Source: Marinobacter sp. F3R08 (lineage in GTDB: Bacteria; Pseudomonadota; Gammaproteobacteria; Pseudomonadales; Oleiphilaceae). Taken from it: DNA of 64,000 bases. Positions within the stretch are counted from its first letter, which is position 1, and every line of letters starts with the position of its first letter. Made by a program: the position numbers and the translations under genes. The DNA lies in contig NZ_JAHKPI010000025.1 in NCBI RefSeq assembly GCF_018860425.1, positions 714,524-778,523 on the forward strand. Direction: 5' to 3'. Positions 8,674-18,070 of this stretch are shown piece by piece. The notes below the pieces were generated by a model. The model had not been told where the DNA came from, did no database searches, and saw only the letters and a list, made by a program, of their open reading frames with translations.

Positions 8674-9678
8674 ATGATCCAACACCCCGAAACCATGGAT
8701 GCCGTCGTTGCCCGCGAGCCCGGCGGGCCAGAGGTTCTGCATTCAGTTAAACGCCGTCTGCCACAGCCGATGGCTGATGAGGTGCTAATACAGGTCGTCG
8801 GTGCCGGAATCAACCGTCCAGACCTGATGCAACGCGCAGGTATGTCGCCGCCCCCCGGTATCACCGACATTCTTGGCCTGGAAGCCGCCGGTATCGTCGC
8901 CGCAGTCGGTGCGGATGTCACTGATTTCACGCCGGGCGATGCTGTAATGGCGCTTCTCAGCGGTGGCGGCTACGCCGACTTCTGTACCGCGAAAGCGGCA
9001 CATTGCCTGCCAGTACCGAAAAATCTGCCACTGGAGGTCGCAGCTGGCGTACCGGAAGCCGCGTTCACTGTCTGGCACAATCTGTTTGAGCTTGGCCGCC
9101 TGAAAGCCGGCGAAACACTGCTGATCCACGGCGCCGCGAGCGGTGTTGGCAGCTTCGCAATTCAGTGTGCGCACGCCGCCGGCGCCAGGGTGATTGCCAG
9201 CGCTGGAGGTGATCAGAAGATCACCGCGCTTCAGGAGCTGGGCGTTTGGCGAACTGTCGACCGTTATCAGGAAGACTTCGTCTCAGTGGTGGCTGAATGT
9301 ACCGAAGGCCGCGGTGTCGATGTGGTGCTGGATAACGTTGGCGGCAGCTACGTAGCTCGCAACCTCACCTCAATGGCACCAGGCGGTCGCCACGTCAGCC
9401 TGTCATTTCTGCTGGGTGCCAATGTCGAGGTGGACCTGCTTCAGGTGATGCAGAAGGGGCTGACCCTCACATCCTCAACCTTGCGCCCCAAAAGCGATCA
9501 GGAAAAAGCCCGGCTGGCCGCCGCCATTCGCGAGCGTCTTCTGCCCTGGCTGACATCGGGCGAGGTACGCCCTCTGATCCATGCTCAACTGCCACTGAAT
9601 CAGGTCGCTGAGGCCCACCGGATACTCGAAGACAACGCCAATATCGGCAAAGTGCTGCTGACGATGTCGCCTCACTAG
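8674..9678 (+). CDS. Zinc-free quinone oxidoreductase (MDR superfamily)
   Basis: A 334-residue enzyme of the NADPH:quinone oxidoreductase/PIG3 branch. It has an N-terminal GroES-like domain, then a Rossmann fold with HGAASGVGS at residues 152-160 that binds NADPH. The zinc-ligand Cys residues of alcohol dehydrogenases are absent, as usual for this branch. These enzymes reduce quinones or enones using NADPH in the cytosol. It begins 18 bp after the ABC ATPase gene and is followed by a GST, suggesting the pathway produces or detoxifies an electrophilic intermediate. The N-terminal residues before MDAVVAREPGG are unusual, and an internal start at the second Met is possible. Confidence 0.9.
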   Translation: MIQHPETMDAVVAREPGGPEVLHSVKRRLPQPMADEVLIQVVGAGINRPDLMQRAGMSPPPGITDILGLEAAGIVAAVGADVTDFTPGDAVMALLSGGGYADFCTAKAAHCLPVPKNLPLEVAAGVPEAAFTVWHNLFELGRLKAGETLLIHGAASGVGSFAIQCAHAAGARVIASAGGDQKITALQELGVWRTVDRYQEDFVSVVAECTEGRGVDVVLDNVGGSYVARNLTSMAPGGRHVSLSFLLGANVEVDLLQVMQKGLTLTSSTLRPKSDQEKARLAAAIRERLLPWLTSGEVRPLIHAQLPLNQVAEAHRILEDNANIGKVLLTMSPH

Positions 9679-9712
9679 CTCATCCCCACAGACGGCCCGT
9701 CATGGAGCTTTC

Positions 9713-10327
9713 ATGTTTCAATTGTATTACGCATCGACCTCTCCCTATGTTCGCAAGGTGATGGCCGCTGCCCATTGCCTGGGACTTATCGTTCAGATCG
9801 AAAAGCTCGAATCTGCGGCAAACCCGGTCAAACGTGATGACCGTATCGCCCGGTTCAATCCGCTCGCCAAGGTCCCAGCCATGTGCACGGATGATGGCAC
9901 CCTGCTCTACGACAGCCGCGTGATATGTGAATATCTCGATGCTCAGAGTGAACACACACTGATACCGGTCGATGGGAGTGCGCGCTGGAGTTGTCTTACC
10001 CGGCAAGCGCTGGGCGATGGCCTTCTGGATGCGGCGCTTCTGGCCCGCTATGAGCTGACCCTGCGCCCGGAGGAAAAACAGTGGGAGGTATGGCGCCAGG
10101 CTCAGCTGTCCAGGATCGATGCGGCGCTGGCCGAGATCAACACCCAGGCGCCGCAACTAAGCCGTACACCCGATGATCTCGGACTGATCACACTCGGCTG
10201 CGCTTTGGGCTATCTGGACTTCCGCTTTCCCGGGATGGACTGGCGCGCCCTCTATCCGCAAGCCGCTGACTGGTTTGCAGAATTTGATGAGCATCCTGCC
10301 ATGCTCGAAACCCGTCCATTTGCCTGA
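9713..10327 (+). CDS. Glutathione S-transferase family protein
   Basis: A 204-residue protein with an N-terminal thioredoxin-like domain and a helical C-terminal domain. The start MFQLYYASTSPYVRKV contains the typical active-site region Ser-Pro-Tyr-Val-Arg-Lys. KVPAM around residue 57 is the cis-Pro element, and YDSRVICEYLD around 70-80 is the glutathione-contacting segment. GGAG stands upstream of the ATG. GSTs conjugate glutathione to electrophiles or isomerise and reduce pathway intermediates. Its place between a quinone oxidoreductase and AroQ/GhrA-like enzymes suggests a catabolic rather than general stress role. The exact subclass is not clear. Confidence 0.88.
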   Translation: MFQLYYASTSPYVRKVMAAAHCLGLIVQIEKLESAANPVKRDDRIARFNPLAKVPAMCTDDGTLLYDSRVICEYLDAQSEHTLIPVDGSARWSCLTRQALGDGLLDAALLARYELTLRPEEKQWEVWRQAQLSRIDAALAEINTQAPQLSRTPDDLGLITLGCALGYLDFRFPGMDWRALYPQAADWFAEFDEHPAMLETRPFA

Positions 10328-10341
10328 TTGATGGAGTCGCA

Positions 10342-10791
10342 ATGAGCCCTACCGTATTCTTTCTCAATGGCCCCAATGCCAACCTCTATGGATTAGACAA
10401 AAATGGCACCTATGGCAGCGAAAGCTTCGCCAGCATCGAAAGCGGGTGCCAGCAACATGCTGAGAACCTTGGTCTGGAGCTGAAGTTTCGCCAGAGCAAT
10501 CACGAGGGCGTGCTGGTGGACTGGATTCAGGAAGCACGCCAGTCGGCAGATGCCATCATCATAAATGCGGCCGGTCTGACTTACAGCTCGGTTCCCATAC
10601 TGGATGCCCTGCTTGCGTTTGAAGGCCCCATTATCGAGACCCACATGAGCAATATCTGGAAACGCGAGAGCTTCCGCCACCACTCCTATATATCCAAAGC
10701 GGCCACCGGCGTGATCGCCGGTCTCGGAGCACAAGGTTACCGCATGGCTCTGAGCGCCGTAGCCGAACTGCTGGACGAGGCTTCATCATGA
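10342..10791 (+). CDS. Type II 3-dehydroquinate dehydratase-like protein, probably a catabolic paralogue
   Basis: A 149-residue protein close in length and pattern to AroQ. It has FLNGPNANLYG near the N terminus, the active-site loop Tyr in NGTYGSE, RQSNHEGVLVDWI, the catalytic-His segment ETHMSN, and RESFRHHSY. Two otherwise conserved blocks differ: NPGAxTHTS is NAAGLTYSS, and SNxHARE is SNIWKRE. These changes fall in the substrate pocket, so a different substrate from dehydroquinate is likely. The gene lies in a transport/degradation operon rather than with shikimate genes, and its stop overlaps the start of the GhrA-like gene by 4 bp. The fold is certain; the reaction is inferred to be a dehydration of a quinate-like acid. 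Confidence 0.8.
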   Translation: MSPTVFFLNGPNANLYGLDKNGTYGSESFASIESGCQQHAENLGLELKFRQSNHEGVLVDWIQEARQSADAIIINAAGLTYSSVPILDALLAFEGPIIETHMSNIWKRESFRHHSYISKAATGVIAGLGAQGYRMALSAVAELLDEASS

Positions 10792-11720
10792 TCCCGACGC
10801 TGGTATTCTATAGTCAGGTCGATAGTTTCGATGACTGGAAAGCCCTGCTGGCACCGCGGTTGCCGGAGCTGCGTATCTGTCGCCCGGAGGAAGTAGAAGA
10901 TCCCGACAGCGTGCATTATGTATTGGCGTGGAAGCCGCCTCAGGGCTTCTTTGTGCAGTACCCGAATCTGAAACTGCTGGTTAACCTCGGCGCCGGTGTT
11001 GACTCGCTGGTCAATCGCGACGACCTGCCTGCAGTACCTATCACACGCATATCCGACCCCGACATGAGCCGGATGATGGCCAGCTATGTGCTGTTTGCCG
11101 TGCTACGCCATGCACGCGACATACCTGCCTTCGAGCGCGCCCAGCGCGAACGCCGCTGGCACTACCTGCACCCGCGCCTGCCGGAAAGTGTGCGTGTTGG
11201 CGTACTGGGGCTTGGAGAGCTGGGGACCTTCGCGGCGAAAGAATTGTCTCGCCAGGGGTTTGATGTACGGGGGTGGTCACGCTCACCCAAACACCTGGAG
11301 AATGTCACCTGCGTAAACGGAATGGAGCGTCTGAACGAATTTCTCGCCAACAGCGACATTCTGGTGGTGATGCTACCGCTAACGGAACAAACCAGAGGTC
11401 TGCTGAATGCTGACCGGCTGGCACGCCTGCCCAGGGGTTGCAGTTTTGTTAACGTCGCCCGCGGCGCACTTGTCGATCAGCAGGCACTGACCTCGGCACT
11501 CGCCAGCGGTCAGATCGGTGAAGCCACTCTGGACGTGTTCGACCGCGAGCCCCTACCGCCGGAGGATCCGCTCTGGGCCATGGAGAATGTACTTATTACG
11601 CCGCACCTAGCATCCGTTGCCATTCCGGCTTCAGCGGCACAGCAGATCGCTGACAATATTCAGCGGCTGGATCGTGATGAACCCGTGTTGCACCAGGTCG
11701 ATCCAGCCCGCGGTTATTAA
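10788..11720 (+). CDS. GhrA-like glyoxylate/hydroxypyruvate reductase
   Basis: A 310-residue D-2-hydroxyacid dehydrogenase. It has the NAD(P)-binding GVLGLGELGTFAA in the middle, FVNVARGALVDQ with the substrate-binding Arg, LDVFDREPLPPEDPLW with the conserved Glu, and the catalytic His in ITPHLAS near residue 270. The compact N-terminal region resembles GhrA rather than PGDH. The enzyme reduces 2-oxoacids such as glyoxylate and hydroxypyruvate with NADPH. It overlaps the AroQ-like gene by 4 bp, so translation is likely coupled. It is the last gene of the ridA-led operon and ends 5 bp before the convergent LysR gene. Confidence 0.9.
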   Translation: MIPTLVFYSQVDSFDDWKALLAPRLPELRICRPEEVEDPDSVHYVLAWKPPQGFFVQYPNLKLLVNLGAGVDSLVNRDDLPAVPITRISDPDMSRMMASYVLFAVLRHARDIPAFERAQRERRWHYLHPRLPESVRVGVLGLGELGTFAAKELSRQGFDVRGWSRSPKHLENVTCVNGMERLNEFLANSDILVVMLPLTEQTRGLLNADRLARLPRGCSFVNVARGALVDQQALTSALASGQIGEATLDVFDREPLPPEDPLWAMENVLITPHLASVAIPASAAQQIADNIQRLDRDEPVLHQVDPARGY

Positions 11721-11725
11721 ACGAA

Positions 11726-12700
11726 TCAGGCCACGCCCTTCAGCGATCGAACCGTGTGAGGATCAAAGAAACTGGGCGCGGCCATTCCGGGAATGTACTG
11801 GTCGGAAACAAACATACAGCAGCGTTCCGCAAAGGCATTCACCACCCGTGAGTGCTGAACATTTTTCAATGTTACATAGCCCAATCGCAGTGACTGATGA
11901 TCACCAGCCAGACGCAGGCGGATCAGCCGTTTGCCATCCAGGGAGAGGTTCGCCTTGGGACGAACATTGGCAATGCTGTAGCCCACACCGTTGGCTACCA
12001 TCGCGCGAATTACCTCCAGGTTGCTCGATTTCATGACGATATTCGGCGTCACGCCAGCCGGGCGAAACAGACTGAGGAAATAGTCTCGGCTGCTGGGAAT
12101 ATCCAGCAGTACCATCGGATGCGTCTCAAGATCGTTTATCGTCACCGCCGACAGGTTTGCCAGTGCATGATTCTCTCCGACCATGACATACGCCGGTAGT
12201 CGGGCCAATGGATGGAATTCAGTATCGTCACTGGAGACAAGGTCATAGGTCAGAACGATGTCCACCTCCCCATTACGCAATTTTGATAACAGCTCCTCGT
12301 GATCACCTTCGGCCTGGCTAATACGAACGCCAGGGAACGCACGCCCGAAACCGACTACCAACTCCGGCGTCAGCATGGGTGCCAGTGATGCCATGCAGCC
12401 CACTCGCAGCGGACCACGTACCGTGTTCAGCGACTCCGACGCAATGGTGTAGAGACTGGTCATCTGATCAAGAATCGTCTTGGCTTCTTTCACGATCTCC
12501 CGTCCGATCGGCGTCAGTGAAATACCTTGAGCATGGTGACGGACGAATAGCTGCACACCCAGCTCTGATTCAATATGGGTGATGGCCGCCGAGATAGACG
12601 GCGAAGAAACATGGATGCGTTCCGACGCACCCTGAATACTTCCCGCTTCACCTGAAGCGACAAAGTATTCGAGCTGTCTTTGAGTTATTCGACTGAGCAT
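11726..12700 (-). CDS. LysR-family transcriptional regulator
   Basis: A start at 12700 (MLSRITQRQLEYFV) gives a normal 324-residue LysR protein and has GGAG 8 bases upstream; the longer frame adds 15 atypical residues. The N-terminal winged helix-turn-helix spans about residues 5-62, followed by a linker helix and a two-lobed effector-binding domain. It is transcribed away from the ABC substrate-binding gene and convergently with the GhrA-like gene. It therefore sits between the two halves of the transporter/catabolic cluster and probably controls both, with the 12701-13069 intergenic region as its main operator site. The effector is unknown. Confidence 0.92.
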   Translation of the reverse strand: MLSRITQRQLEYFVASGEAGSIQGASERIHVSSPSISAAITHIESELGVQLFVRHHAQGISLTPIGREIVKEAKTILDQMTSLYTIASESLNTVRGPLRVGCMASLAPMLTPELVVGFGRAFPGVRISQAEGDHEELLSKLRNGEVDIVLTYDLVSSDDTEFHPLARLPAYVMVGENHALANLSAVTINDLETHPMVLLDIPSSRDYFLSLFRPAGVTPNIVMKSSNLEVIRAMVANGVGYSIANVRPKANLSLDGKRLIRLRLAGDHQSLRLGYVTLKNVQHSRVVNAFAERCCMFVSDQYIPGMAAPSFFDPHTVRSLKGVA

Positions 12701-13069
12701 AACGGCACTCCAGAAATAGGCGACGCAATACATACACGTGGGCATATATTTTCAAAAGTCATGAGCAAGGATCGCGCCATCAATTCTGCCCTCCGGCCAC
12801 CACCCGCTCGTTGCCTATAAGGATTAACAGAAACCCCGCCAAACAGCAGTAAATGGCTACATCAGGAATTCCGACGCAGAAGAACGGCAAAGCCTGTTTT
12901 ACCCATCGCCTCCGCCATTACATTATTGATCCGCATCAAGACACTTTGAGCCATGCCCCATAACAGGGCGACGAACATCAGTAGAGAGCATGAACTGCTC
13001 AGTCGGACAGTCTTCTCTTTGCAGCAGACCTAAACGCTAAACGTTGTACCACCCATTAGGAGTAACAAC
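12701..13069. promoter_or_regulatory. Divergent intergenic region between lysR and the ABC binding-protein gene
   Basis: These 369 bases lie between divergent start codons and must hold both promoters and the LysR operator. A strong ribosome binding site AGGAGT precedes the binding-protein ATG at 13070. I see no unambiguous sigma-70 boxes or a clean LysR palindrome. Confidence 0.5.
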
Positions 13070-14095
13070 ATGCTACGTAAAACCATTGCACTGTCGCTGT
13101 TGAGCGCCAGCCTGATTGCAACAAACGCCAATGCCGCCGACAAGCTCATCGTCAGCACATGGGGAGGAAGCTTCAAGGATCTAATCGACAAAGCCATTGG
13201 TCAGGAGTTCACAAAGCAGACCGGTGTTGAAGTCGAATATGTGACCGGTGGCACCATCGACCGATTGAACAAGGCTAAGCTGGCAGGCACAGCCGAGAGC
13301 GATGTTACATTCACCACCTCCCATGTGGGCTGGCTCTACGCCACCGACGGCCTGTTTGAAGAACTCGATATGAGCAAGATCCCCAACGCCAGCCACCTGG
13401 TGGATCAGGCTAAGCTCAGCCCGAGCCACCTCGGTGTCTGGGGTTATGTCTACACCATCGGCTACCGCCCGGACATGATGCCTGAAGGCATCACCTTCGA
13501 CAGCTGGAACGACCTGTGGAGCCCGGAACTGGAAGGTATGATCGCCTTTCCGGACTGGGATCCAAGCCACATCATTGCCGTATCCGCCAAGCTGTCAGGT
13601 ACAGATGCCGAGCATTGGGAACAGGGGCAAGACAAGCTCAAGGCACTGGTTCCCAATATCAAAGCTTTCTACACCAATGATGCCAACAGCCAACAACTGA
13701 TCGCCACCGGCGAAACGTCTGTACAGCTGCTGCTGTCGATGAACGCCTACCACATGATGGACGAAGGTGTGGACATCAAGCTGGCAATACCCAAGGAAGG
13801 CGCGGTACTTGGTGTCGATGCCATGGGTATCAACAAGGGCACCGAACAGGCCGACCTCGCCTATCAGTTCATGAACATCGCACTGTCCCCCGAAGTTCAG
13901 GCCAACATTGCCAGAATCAACCGCGGCAGCCCGGTTGTTGACAATGCACAAGTGGATCCCGAGATCGCCAAACTACCGGGCATGCTGACAACCCCAGACC
14001 AGTGGGCAGCCACCCTGGACACCGATGCCAGACTGCGAGCCGAAAAAACCGCCGAATGGCGCAAGTGGTTTTCGGAAAACATTATGTCGAACTAA
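13070..14095 (+). CDS. Periplasmic substrate-binding protein, PotD-like
   Basis: A 341-residue protein with a signal peptide to about residue 22 (cleavage after ANA). The mature part begins ADKLIVSTWGGSF, the usual start of polyamine/opine/iron-type binding proteins, where STWGG lines the ligand pocket. The C-terminal half shows the family pattern with GVDAMGINKG and a helix of tandem Ala/Gln. It would capture the ligand in the periplasm for the two permeases that follow and for the ATPase at 7510-8655. The gene is preceded by AGGAGT and followed by a GC-rich hairpin that may raise its expression above the permeases. The ligand could be a polyamine or a conjugated amine. Confidence 0.92.
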   Translation: MLRKTIALSLLSASLIATNANAADKLIVSTWGGSFKDLIDKAIGQEFTKQTGVEVEYVTGGTIDRLNKAKLAGTAESDVTFTTSHVGWLYATDGLFEELDMSKIPNASHLVDQAKLSPSHLGVWGYVYTIGYRPDMMPEGITFDSWNDLWSPELEGMIAFPDWDPSHIIAVSAKLSGTDAEHWEQGQDKLKALVPNIKAFYTNDANSQQLIATGETSVQLLLSMNAYHMMDEGVDIKLAIPKEGAVLGVDAMGINKGTEQADLAYQFMNIALSPEVQANIARINRGSPVVDNAQVDPEIAKLPGMLTTPDQWAATLDTDARLRAEKTAEWRKWFSENIMSN

Positions 14096-14106
14096 GCACC
14101 GGACTC

Positions 14107-14129
14107 GGCGCGGGGCCTGCCCTCGCGCC
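14107..14129 (+). terminator. Intra-operon hairpin after the binding-protein gene
   Basis: GGCGCGGGG and CCCTCGCGCC pair around a short loop, followed by CTTT. It lies 11 bp after the binding-protein stop and before the permeases. Such a partial terminator or mRNA stabiliser is common where the binding protein is made in excess. Confidence 0.5.
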
Positions 14130-14193
14130 CTTTCCACAGTAACCCCATACACCAGCTGCCATACCTGATGGCCTTTGTTCTTACGGAAGCCCC

Positions 14194-15048
14194 ATGACTC
14201 AAAGACCCGCTTTTGTCCCCTGGTTCGTGCTACCTTCGGTCCTGACAGCACTCGGCCTGATGGTCGCGATGCTAACCGTGTTTCAGTTCAGCATACGCGC
14301 ACATATCCCCGGTTCACTCGACGTTGGTGGCTATACCCTCGACAACTTTCAGGACCTGCACAAAAGCATCTATATCAACGCCTTTGTCACTACGGCATGG
14401 CTCAGTATCAAAACCGCATTTTTCGGGCTTCTGCTCAGTTACCCACTGGCCTATGCCCTGGTACAAACACGCTCCGGCTGGATGAAATCCACTATCCTGA
14501 TCATCGCCATCACCCCGCTATTTCTGGGTGAGGTGGTACGCACCTACTCCTGGATCATCGTGCTGGGCAACAGCGGATTCATCAATAGCGCCCTGCTTGC
14601 CATTGGCCTGATCGATAAGCCTCTACAGCTTATGTTCACCCAGACCGGTGTAGTATTGGCTCTGGTTCACGTCACCATGCCCATAATGGTGCTGATGCTG
14701 GCAACCGGACTTTCCCACATAGATCCAGCCTACCGGCGGGCTGCCACCAGTCTGGGAGCCGGCCCCGTTCGCGCCTTTCTGACCATCACCCTGCCGCTGT
14801 CACTTCCCGGCATTGTCGCCAGTCTTACCACTGCCTTCGCCTGGACCTTCAGCGCCTTTGCCACACCACAGCTGATCGGTGGCGGCAAAGTCAGCACCGT
14901 TGCCACACTGGTGTATCAGCTCGGCTTTTCATCTCTGAACTTCCCGTTTGCCGCTGCCCTGAGCATCGTCGGCCTGATACTAACGATTCTGTTGCTGGCC
15001 GTATTCAAATGGATGACCCACTCACTGCAACGTGTAGGAGCCCAATGA
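14194..15048 (+). CDS. ABC transporter permease, PotB-like
   Basis: A 284-residue inner-membrane protein with about six transmembrane helices. The EAA loop that contacts the ATPase is visible in the segment running AATSLGAGPVRAFLTITLPL. It starts at an ATG with GGAAG 5 bases upstream. It belongs to the PotB/PotH type of permease and pairs with the next gene as a heterodimer. The stop is one base before the next start, so translation is coupled. Confidence 0.93.
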   Translation: MTQRPAFVPWFVLPSVLTALGLMVAMLTVFQFSIRAHIPGSLDVGGYTLDNFQDLHKSIYINAFVTTAWLSIKTAFFGLLLSYPLAYALVQTRSGWMKSTILIIAITPLFLGEVVRTYSWIIVLGNSGFINSALLAIGLIDKPLQLMFTQTGVVLALVHVTMPIMVLMLATGLSHIDPAYRRAATSLGAGPVRAFLTITLPLSLPGIVASLTTAFAWTFSAFATPQLIGGGKVSTVATLVYQLGFSSLNFPFAAALSIVGLILTILLLAVFKWMTHSLQRVGAQ

Positions 15049-15049
15049 T

Positions 15050-15868
15050 ATGACCGGTTCACAATACGAAAAATGGCTGGGAATTTCTGGCCGCCTGCTC
15101 GTGGCACTGATTCTGGTGTTCGTGTTACTTCCAACGGTGGTCGTAACACTCTCCTCGTTCAGCAGCACGTCCGTCCTCTTCTTCCCACCCAAGGGCTGGT
15201 CTCTGCGCTGGTTTGAGCGGGCAGTGAGTTACAACGACTTCAAACAGGGGTTTTACGCGGGACTGATCGTCACCGCCTGGGCATCGACTCTTGCTGTGGT
15301 GATAGGCACCACCATGGCTATTGCCATTACCCGATACGAATTCCGCTTCAAGCGCACGCTCGAAGCAGTACTGCTGTCACCGCTGTTCATACCTCATTTC
15401 ACTATTGGTCTCGGACTACTGATGCTGGTCGCTCAGCTCGATCTGGGGCGCGGATACCCACTAGTGATCTTTTGTCATATCGTGCTGGTACTGCCGTTCG
15501 TACTGCGTAGCCTGTTTGTGTCGCTACACAATCTGGAGCTGCGCCTTGAGCATGCCGCAGCCAGCCTGGGCGCATCGCCGTTGCGAGTGGTATGGACGGT
15601 GACCCTACCTCTGATGATTCCCGGACTATTCGGTGGCTGGCTCTTTGCTGCAATCCTGTCATTCAACGAATTCACCGCGTCGATGTTCGTAACTACACAG
15701 GCAACACAGACCCTGCCTGTAGCCATGTACAACTACGTGCGCGAATTTGCCGACCCGACCCTGGCCGCGATTTCAGTTATCTACATTGCCGTTACTGCCA
15801 CCCTGCTAATCCTGGCCAATCGCTTTTTGGGCCTGGGACGAGTGCTGAATGTGGAGGCATCACGCTGA
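15050..15868 (+). CDS. ABC transporter permease, PotC-like
   Basis: A 272-residue inner-membrane protein of the PotC/PotI type, with six predicted helices and an EAA loop AAASLGASPLRVVWTVTLPL near residue 175. AGGAG lies about 10 bases upstream, inside the end of the preceding gene. It completes the importer made of the binding protein (13070), PotB-like permease (14194) and the distant ATPase (7510). The next gene, DUF1028, follows after about 100 bp. Confidence 0.93.
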   Translation: MTGSQYEKWLGISGRLLVALILVFVLLPTVVVTLSSFSSTSVLFFPPKGWSLRWFERAVSYNDFKQGFYAGLIVTAWASTLAVVIGTTMAIAITRYEFRFKRTLEAVLLSPLFIPHFTIGLGLLMLVAQLDLGRGYPLVIFCHIVLVLPFVLRSLFVSLHNLELRLEHAAASLGASPLRVVWTVTLPLMIPGLFGGWLFAAILSFNEFTASMFVTTQATQTLPVAMYNYVREFADPTLAAISVIYIAVTATLLILANRFLGLGRVLNVEASR

Positions 15869-15966
15869 GGCAGAGGAGCAGCTGCACTTCGGTCAATTGT
15901 TTTAATCCACCCGGCGCCATAGCCATACCAGTGGCGCTCAAACGAAATAGAAAAGGATAGACAGGT

Positions 15967-16641
15967 ATGACTTTCTCAATCGTCGGGCGATGCGCACAGA
16001 CAGGTCAAATCGGCATTGCTATCAGCTCATCCAGCATTGCCGTGGGTGCTCGGTGTCCCTGGCTCAGCACCGGGGTCGGTGCCGTTTCCACACAGAATAT
16101 CACTCTGCCGTCGCTGGGTACGGATGTGCTCCAATTACTGCAAAAGGGTCTGTCCCCCGAACAGGCTCTAAGCAAGGCTATTTCCGGAGATGCTTACAGC
16201 GCTTACCGACAGGTGACGGTACTTGATCATCAAGGTAATACCGCTCACTTCAGCGGCAGCGAAACACTGGGATGCCACGCCGCCGTTGAAGGAACACAAT
16301 GCGTTGGTGCCGGCAACATACTGGCCAACGAAAACGTCATCCCTACGCTCGTAGAAACCTTTGAGAACAGCGAAGGTGACCTGGCCGACCGCTTGATCGC
16401 GGCCATGCAGGCGGCGGCTTCAGCCGGGGGCGAAGCCGGTCCCGTGCACTCCGCCGCAATTATGATCGTGGACGAGGTCGAATGGCCGGTGGTCAATCTG
16501 CGTGTGGATTGGGCAGACAAAAACCCGATTGATGTGCTGGCCCAGCTCTGGGAAAACTACAAACCGCAGATGCAAGACTATATCACTCGTGCCCTGGATC
16601 CTACCGAGGCTCCCGGCTACGGTGTTCCAGGAGCGGTATAA
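15967..16641 (+). CDS. DUF1028 family protein (Ntn-hydrolase-like)
   Basis: A 224-residue protein starting MTFSIVGRCAQTGQIGIA, the hallmark of DUF1028. The family resembles N-terminal nucleophile hydrolases and is often encoded with RidA and amidohydrolases in nitrogen-compound degradation clusters. Its reaction is not established as far as I know. It is preceded by an AGG-type ribosome site and abuts the ArgE-like deacylase (stop at 16641, next ATG at 16642). Together with that enzyme it may hydrolyse an amide of the imported compound. No signal peptide is seen, so it acts in the cytosol. Confidence 0.9.
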   Translation: MTFSIVGRCAQTGQIGIAISSSSIAVGARCPWLSTGVGAVSTQNITLPSLGTDVLQLLQKGLSPEQALSKAISGDAYSAYRQVTVLDHQGNTAHFSGSETLGCHAAVEGTQCVGAGNILANENVIPTLVETFENSEGDLADRLIAAMQAAASAGGEAGPVHSAAIMIVDEVEWPVVNLRVDWADKNPIDVLAQLWENYKPQMQDYITRALDPTEAPGYGVPGAV

Positions 16642-17793
16642 ATGAACAGCAAAGATATTTTGTCGAAGCTTATCGCATTCGATACAACCAGCCGCGAGTC
16701 CAATCTGAAACTGATCGAGTTTGTCCAGGCCTACCTTGATCAGCTCGGCGTATCCTCCGAGCTGATCTTCAACGAAGAGCGCACCAAGGCAAACCTGTTT
16801 GCGACGCTGGGGCCGGACGACCGACCGGGAATCGTGCTGTCCGGTCACACCGATGTGGTACCGGTAGATGGACAAAACTGGTCTTTCGAACCCTTCAGGC
16901 TCAGAGAACACGAGGGCAAGCTTTACGGTCGTGGAACAGCCGACATGAAAAGCTATATTGCATGCGTGCTTGCCACCGTCCCCAGGATGCTCGATGAAGG
17001 TCCTCTCAAGGTGCCCGTACATATCGCTTTATCCTACGACGAAGAGGTGGGATGTCTGGGGGTCCGAAGTATGCTGGCGACACTCGAGCAGCGCACCCAT
17101 CGACCGAAACTGTGCATTATCGGCGAACCCACCGAACTAAAACCGGTACTCGGCCACAAGGGCAAGCTGGCAATGCGTTGTGACGTCCATGGTGTGGCCT
17201 GTCATTCGGCCTACGCACCCGAAGGCGTCAATGCTATTGAGAATGCTGCCGACCTCATCGGCGAGCTAAAACGCATTGGCACTGAACTTCGTAATCCAGA
17301 GCTGTGCGATTCCCGCTTTGATCCGCCATTCACTACAGTACAAACCGGAGTCATCAACGGAGGTAAAGCACTGAACATCGTCCCCGACAGTTGTCGTTTC
17401 GACTTCGAGATACGCGCTCTGCCTGCGCAAAACCCCAAAGAGGTTGCGCAAAAGTTGGAGCAATACGCCCGTGAGCAGGTGTTGCCGAAAATGCATGCAG
17501 TGAATGCCAGCACCGATATTCAGTTTTCGGAACTGTCATCCTATCCAGGACTGGTCACCAGTACCGAAAGCGATGCGGCCAGCCTGATTGCCGAAGTCTG
17601 TGAATCCGAGGAGTTCTCGACCGTTGCCTTCGGTACCGAGGGTGGACTCTATGATGCGATCGGCATCCCCACGGTAATCTGCGGCCCGGGAAGTATGGAT
17701 CAAGGGCATAAGCCAGACGAATTCATCACCATTGAACAACTTGAAGCCTGTGACGCGATGCTGGCACGCCTGACCAAACTGCTGCGCGCCTGA
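16642..17793 (+). CDS. ArgE/DapE-type M20 metallopeptidase, N-acyl amino acid deacylase
   Basis: A 383-residue enzyme with the M20 di-zinc site: SGHTDVVPVDG (His69, Asp71), GRGTADMKS (Asp101) and the general-base pair DEEVGCLG (Glu134-Glu135). A dimerisation domain with GVACHSAYAPEGVNA lies in the middle, and a C-terminal His in MDQGHKPDEF completes the site. This arrangement matches acetylornithine deacetylase. It would release an amino acid or polyamine from its N-acyl form, consistent with a polyamine-type importer next door. It is directly fused in operon order with DUF1028. A biosynthetic ArgE role is less likely because no arginine genes are near. Confidence 0.9.
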   Translation: MNSKDILSKLIAFDTTSRESNLKLIEFVQAYLDQLGVSSELIFNEERTKANLFATLGPDDRPGIVLSGHTDVVPVDGQNWSFEPFRLREHEGKLYGRGTADMKSYIACVLATVPRMLDEGPLKVPVHIALSYDEEVGCLGVRSMLATLEQRTHRPKLCIIGEPTELKPVLGHKGKLAMRCDVHGVACHSAYAPEGVNAIENAADLIGELKRIGTELRNPELCDSRFDPPFTTVQTGVINGGKALNIVPDSCRFDFEIRALPAQNPKEVAQKLEQYAREQVLPKMHAVNASTDIQFSELSSYPGLVTSTESDAASLIAEVCESEEFSTVAFGTEGGLYDAIGIPTVICGPGSMDQGHKPDEFITIEQLEACDAMLARLTKLLRA

Positions 17794-18070
17794 TCTGTCC
17801 CAATCAAATATTCACGCTCCGCTGAACGGACAAAATGAACGGCGCCATTAAGGCTGTCGACCTTTCGGACTGCCATGGAAACTGGAAAAACACGGTTTGT
17901 TTTTTCCTAAGCTCTGGCTTCGAATTGCATGATGTTCAACGGCGGCGGCTTTGCTCAAACTTTACCTGTCGATGCGAGATGTACTCTGACTGTCCAGTCC
18001 TTTCCGAGCGGCTGGCGATACAGAGCACATCAGCCAAATGGTCAGGAGCAACCACCTTTAGGATATTCAC

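Noticed and set aside
14200..14216. CCGCTTTTGTCCC resembling the family A core
   Set aside because: It is inside the start of the PotB-like permease gene, lacks the GTTTA end and is explained by coding sequence.
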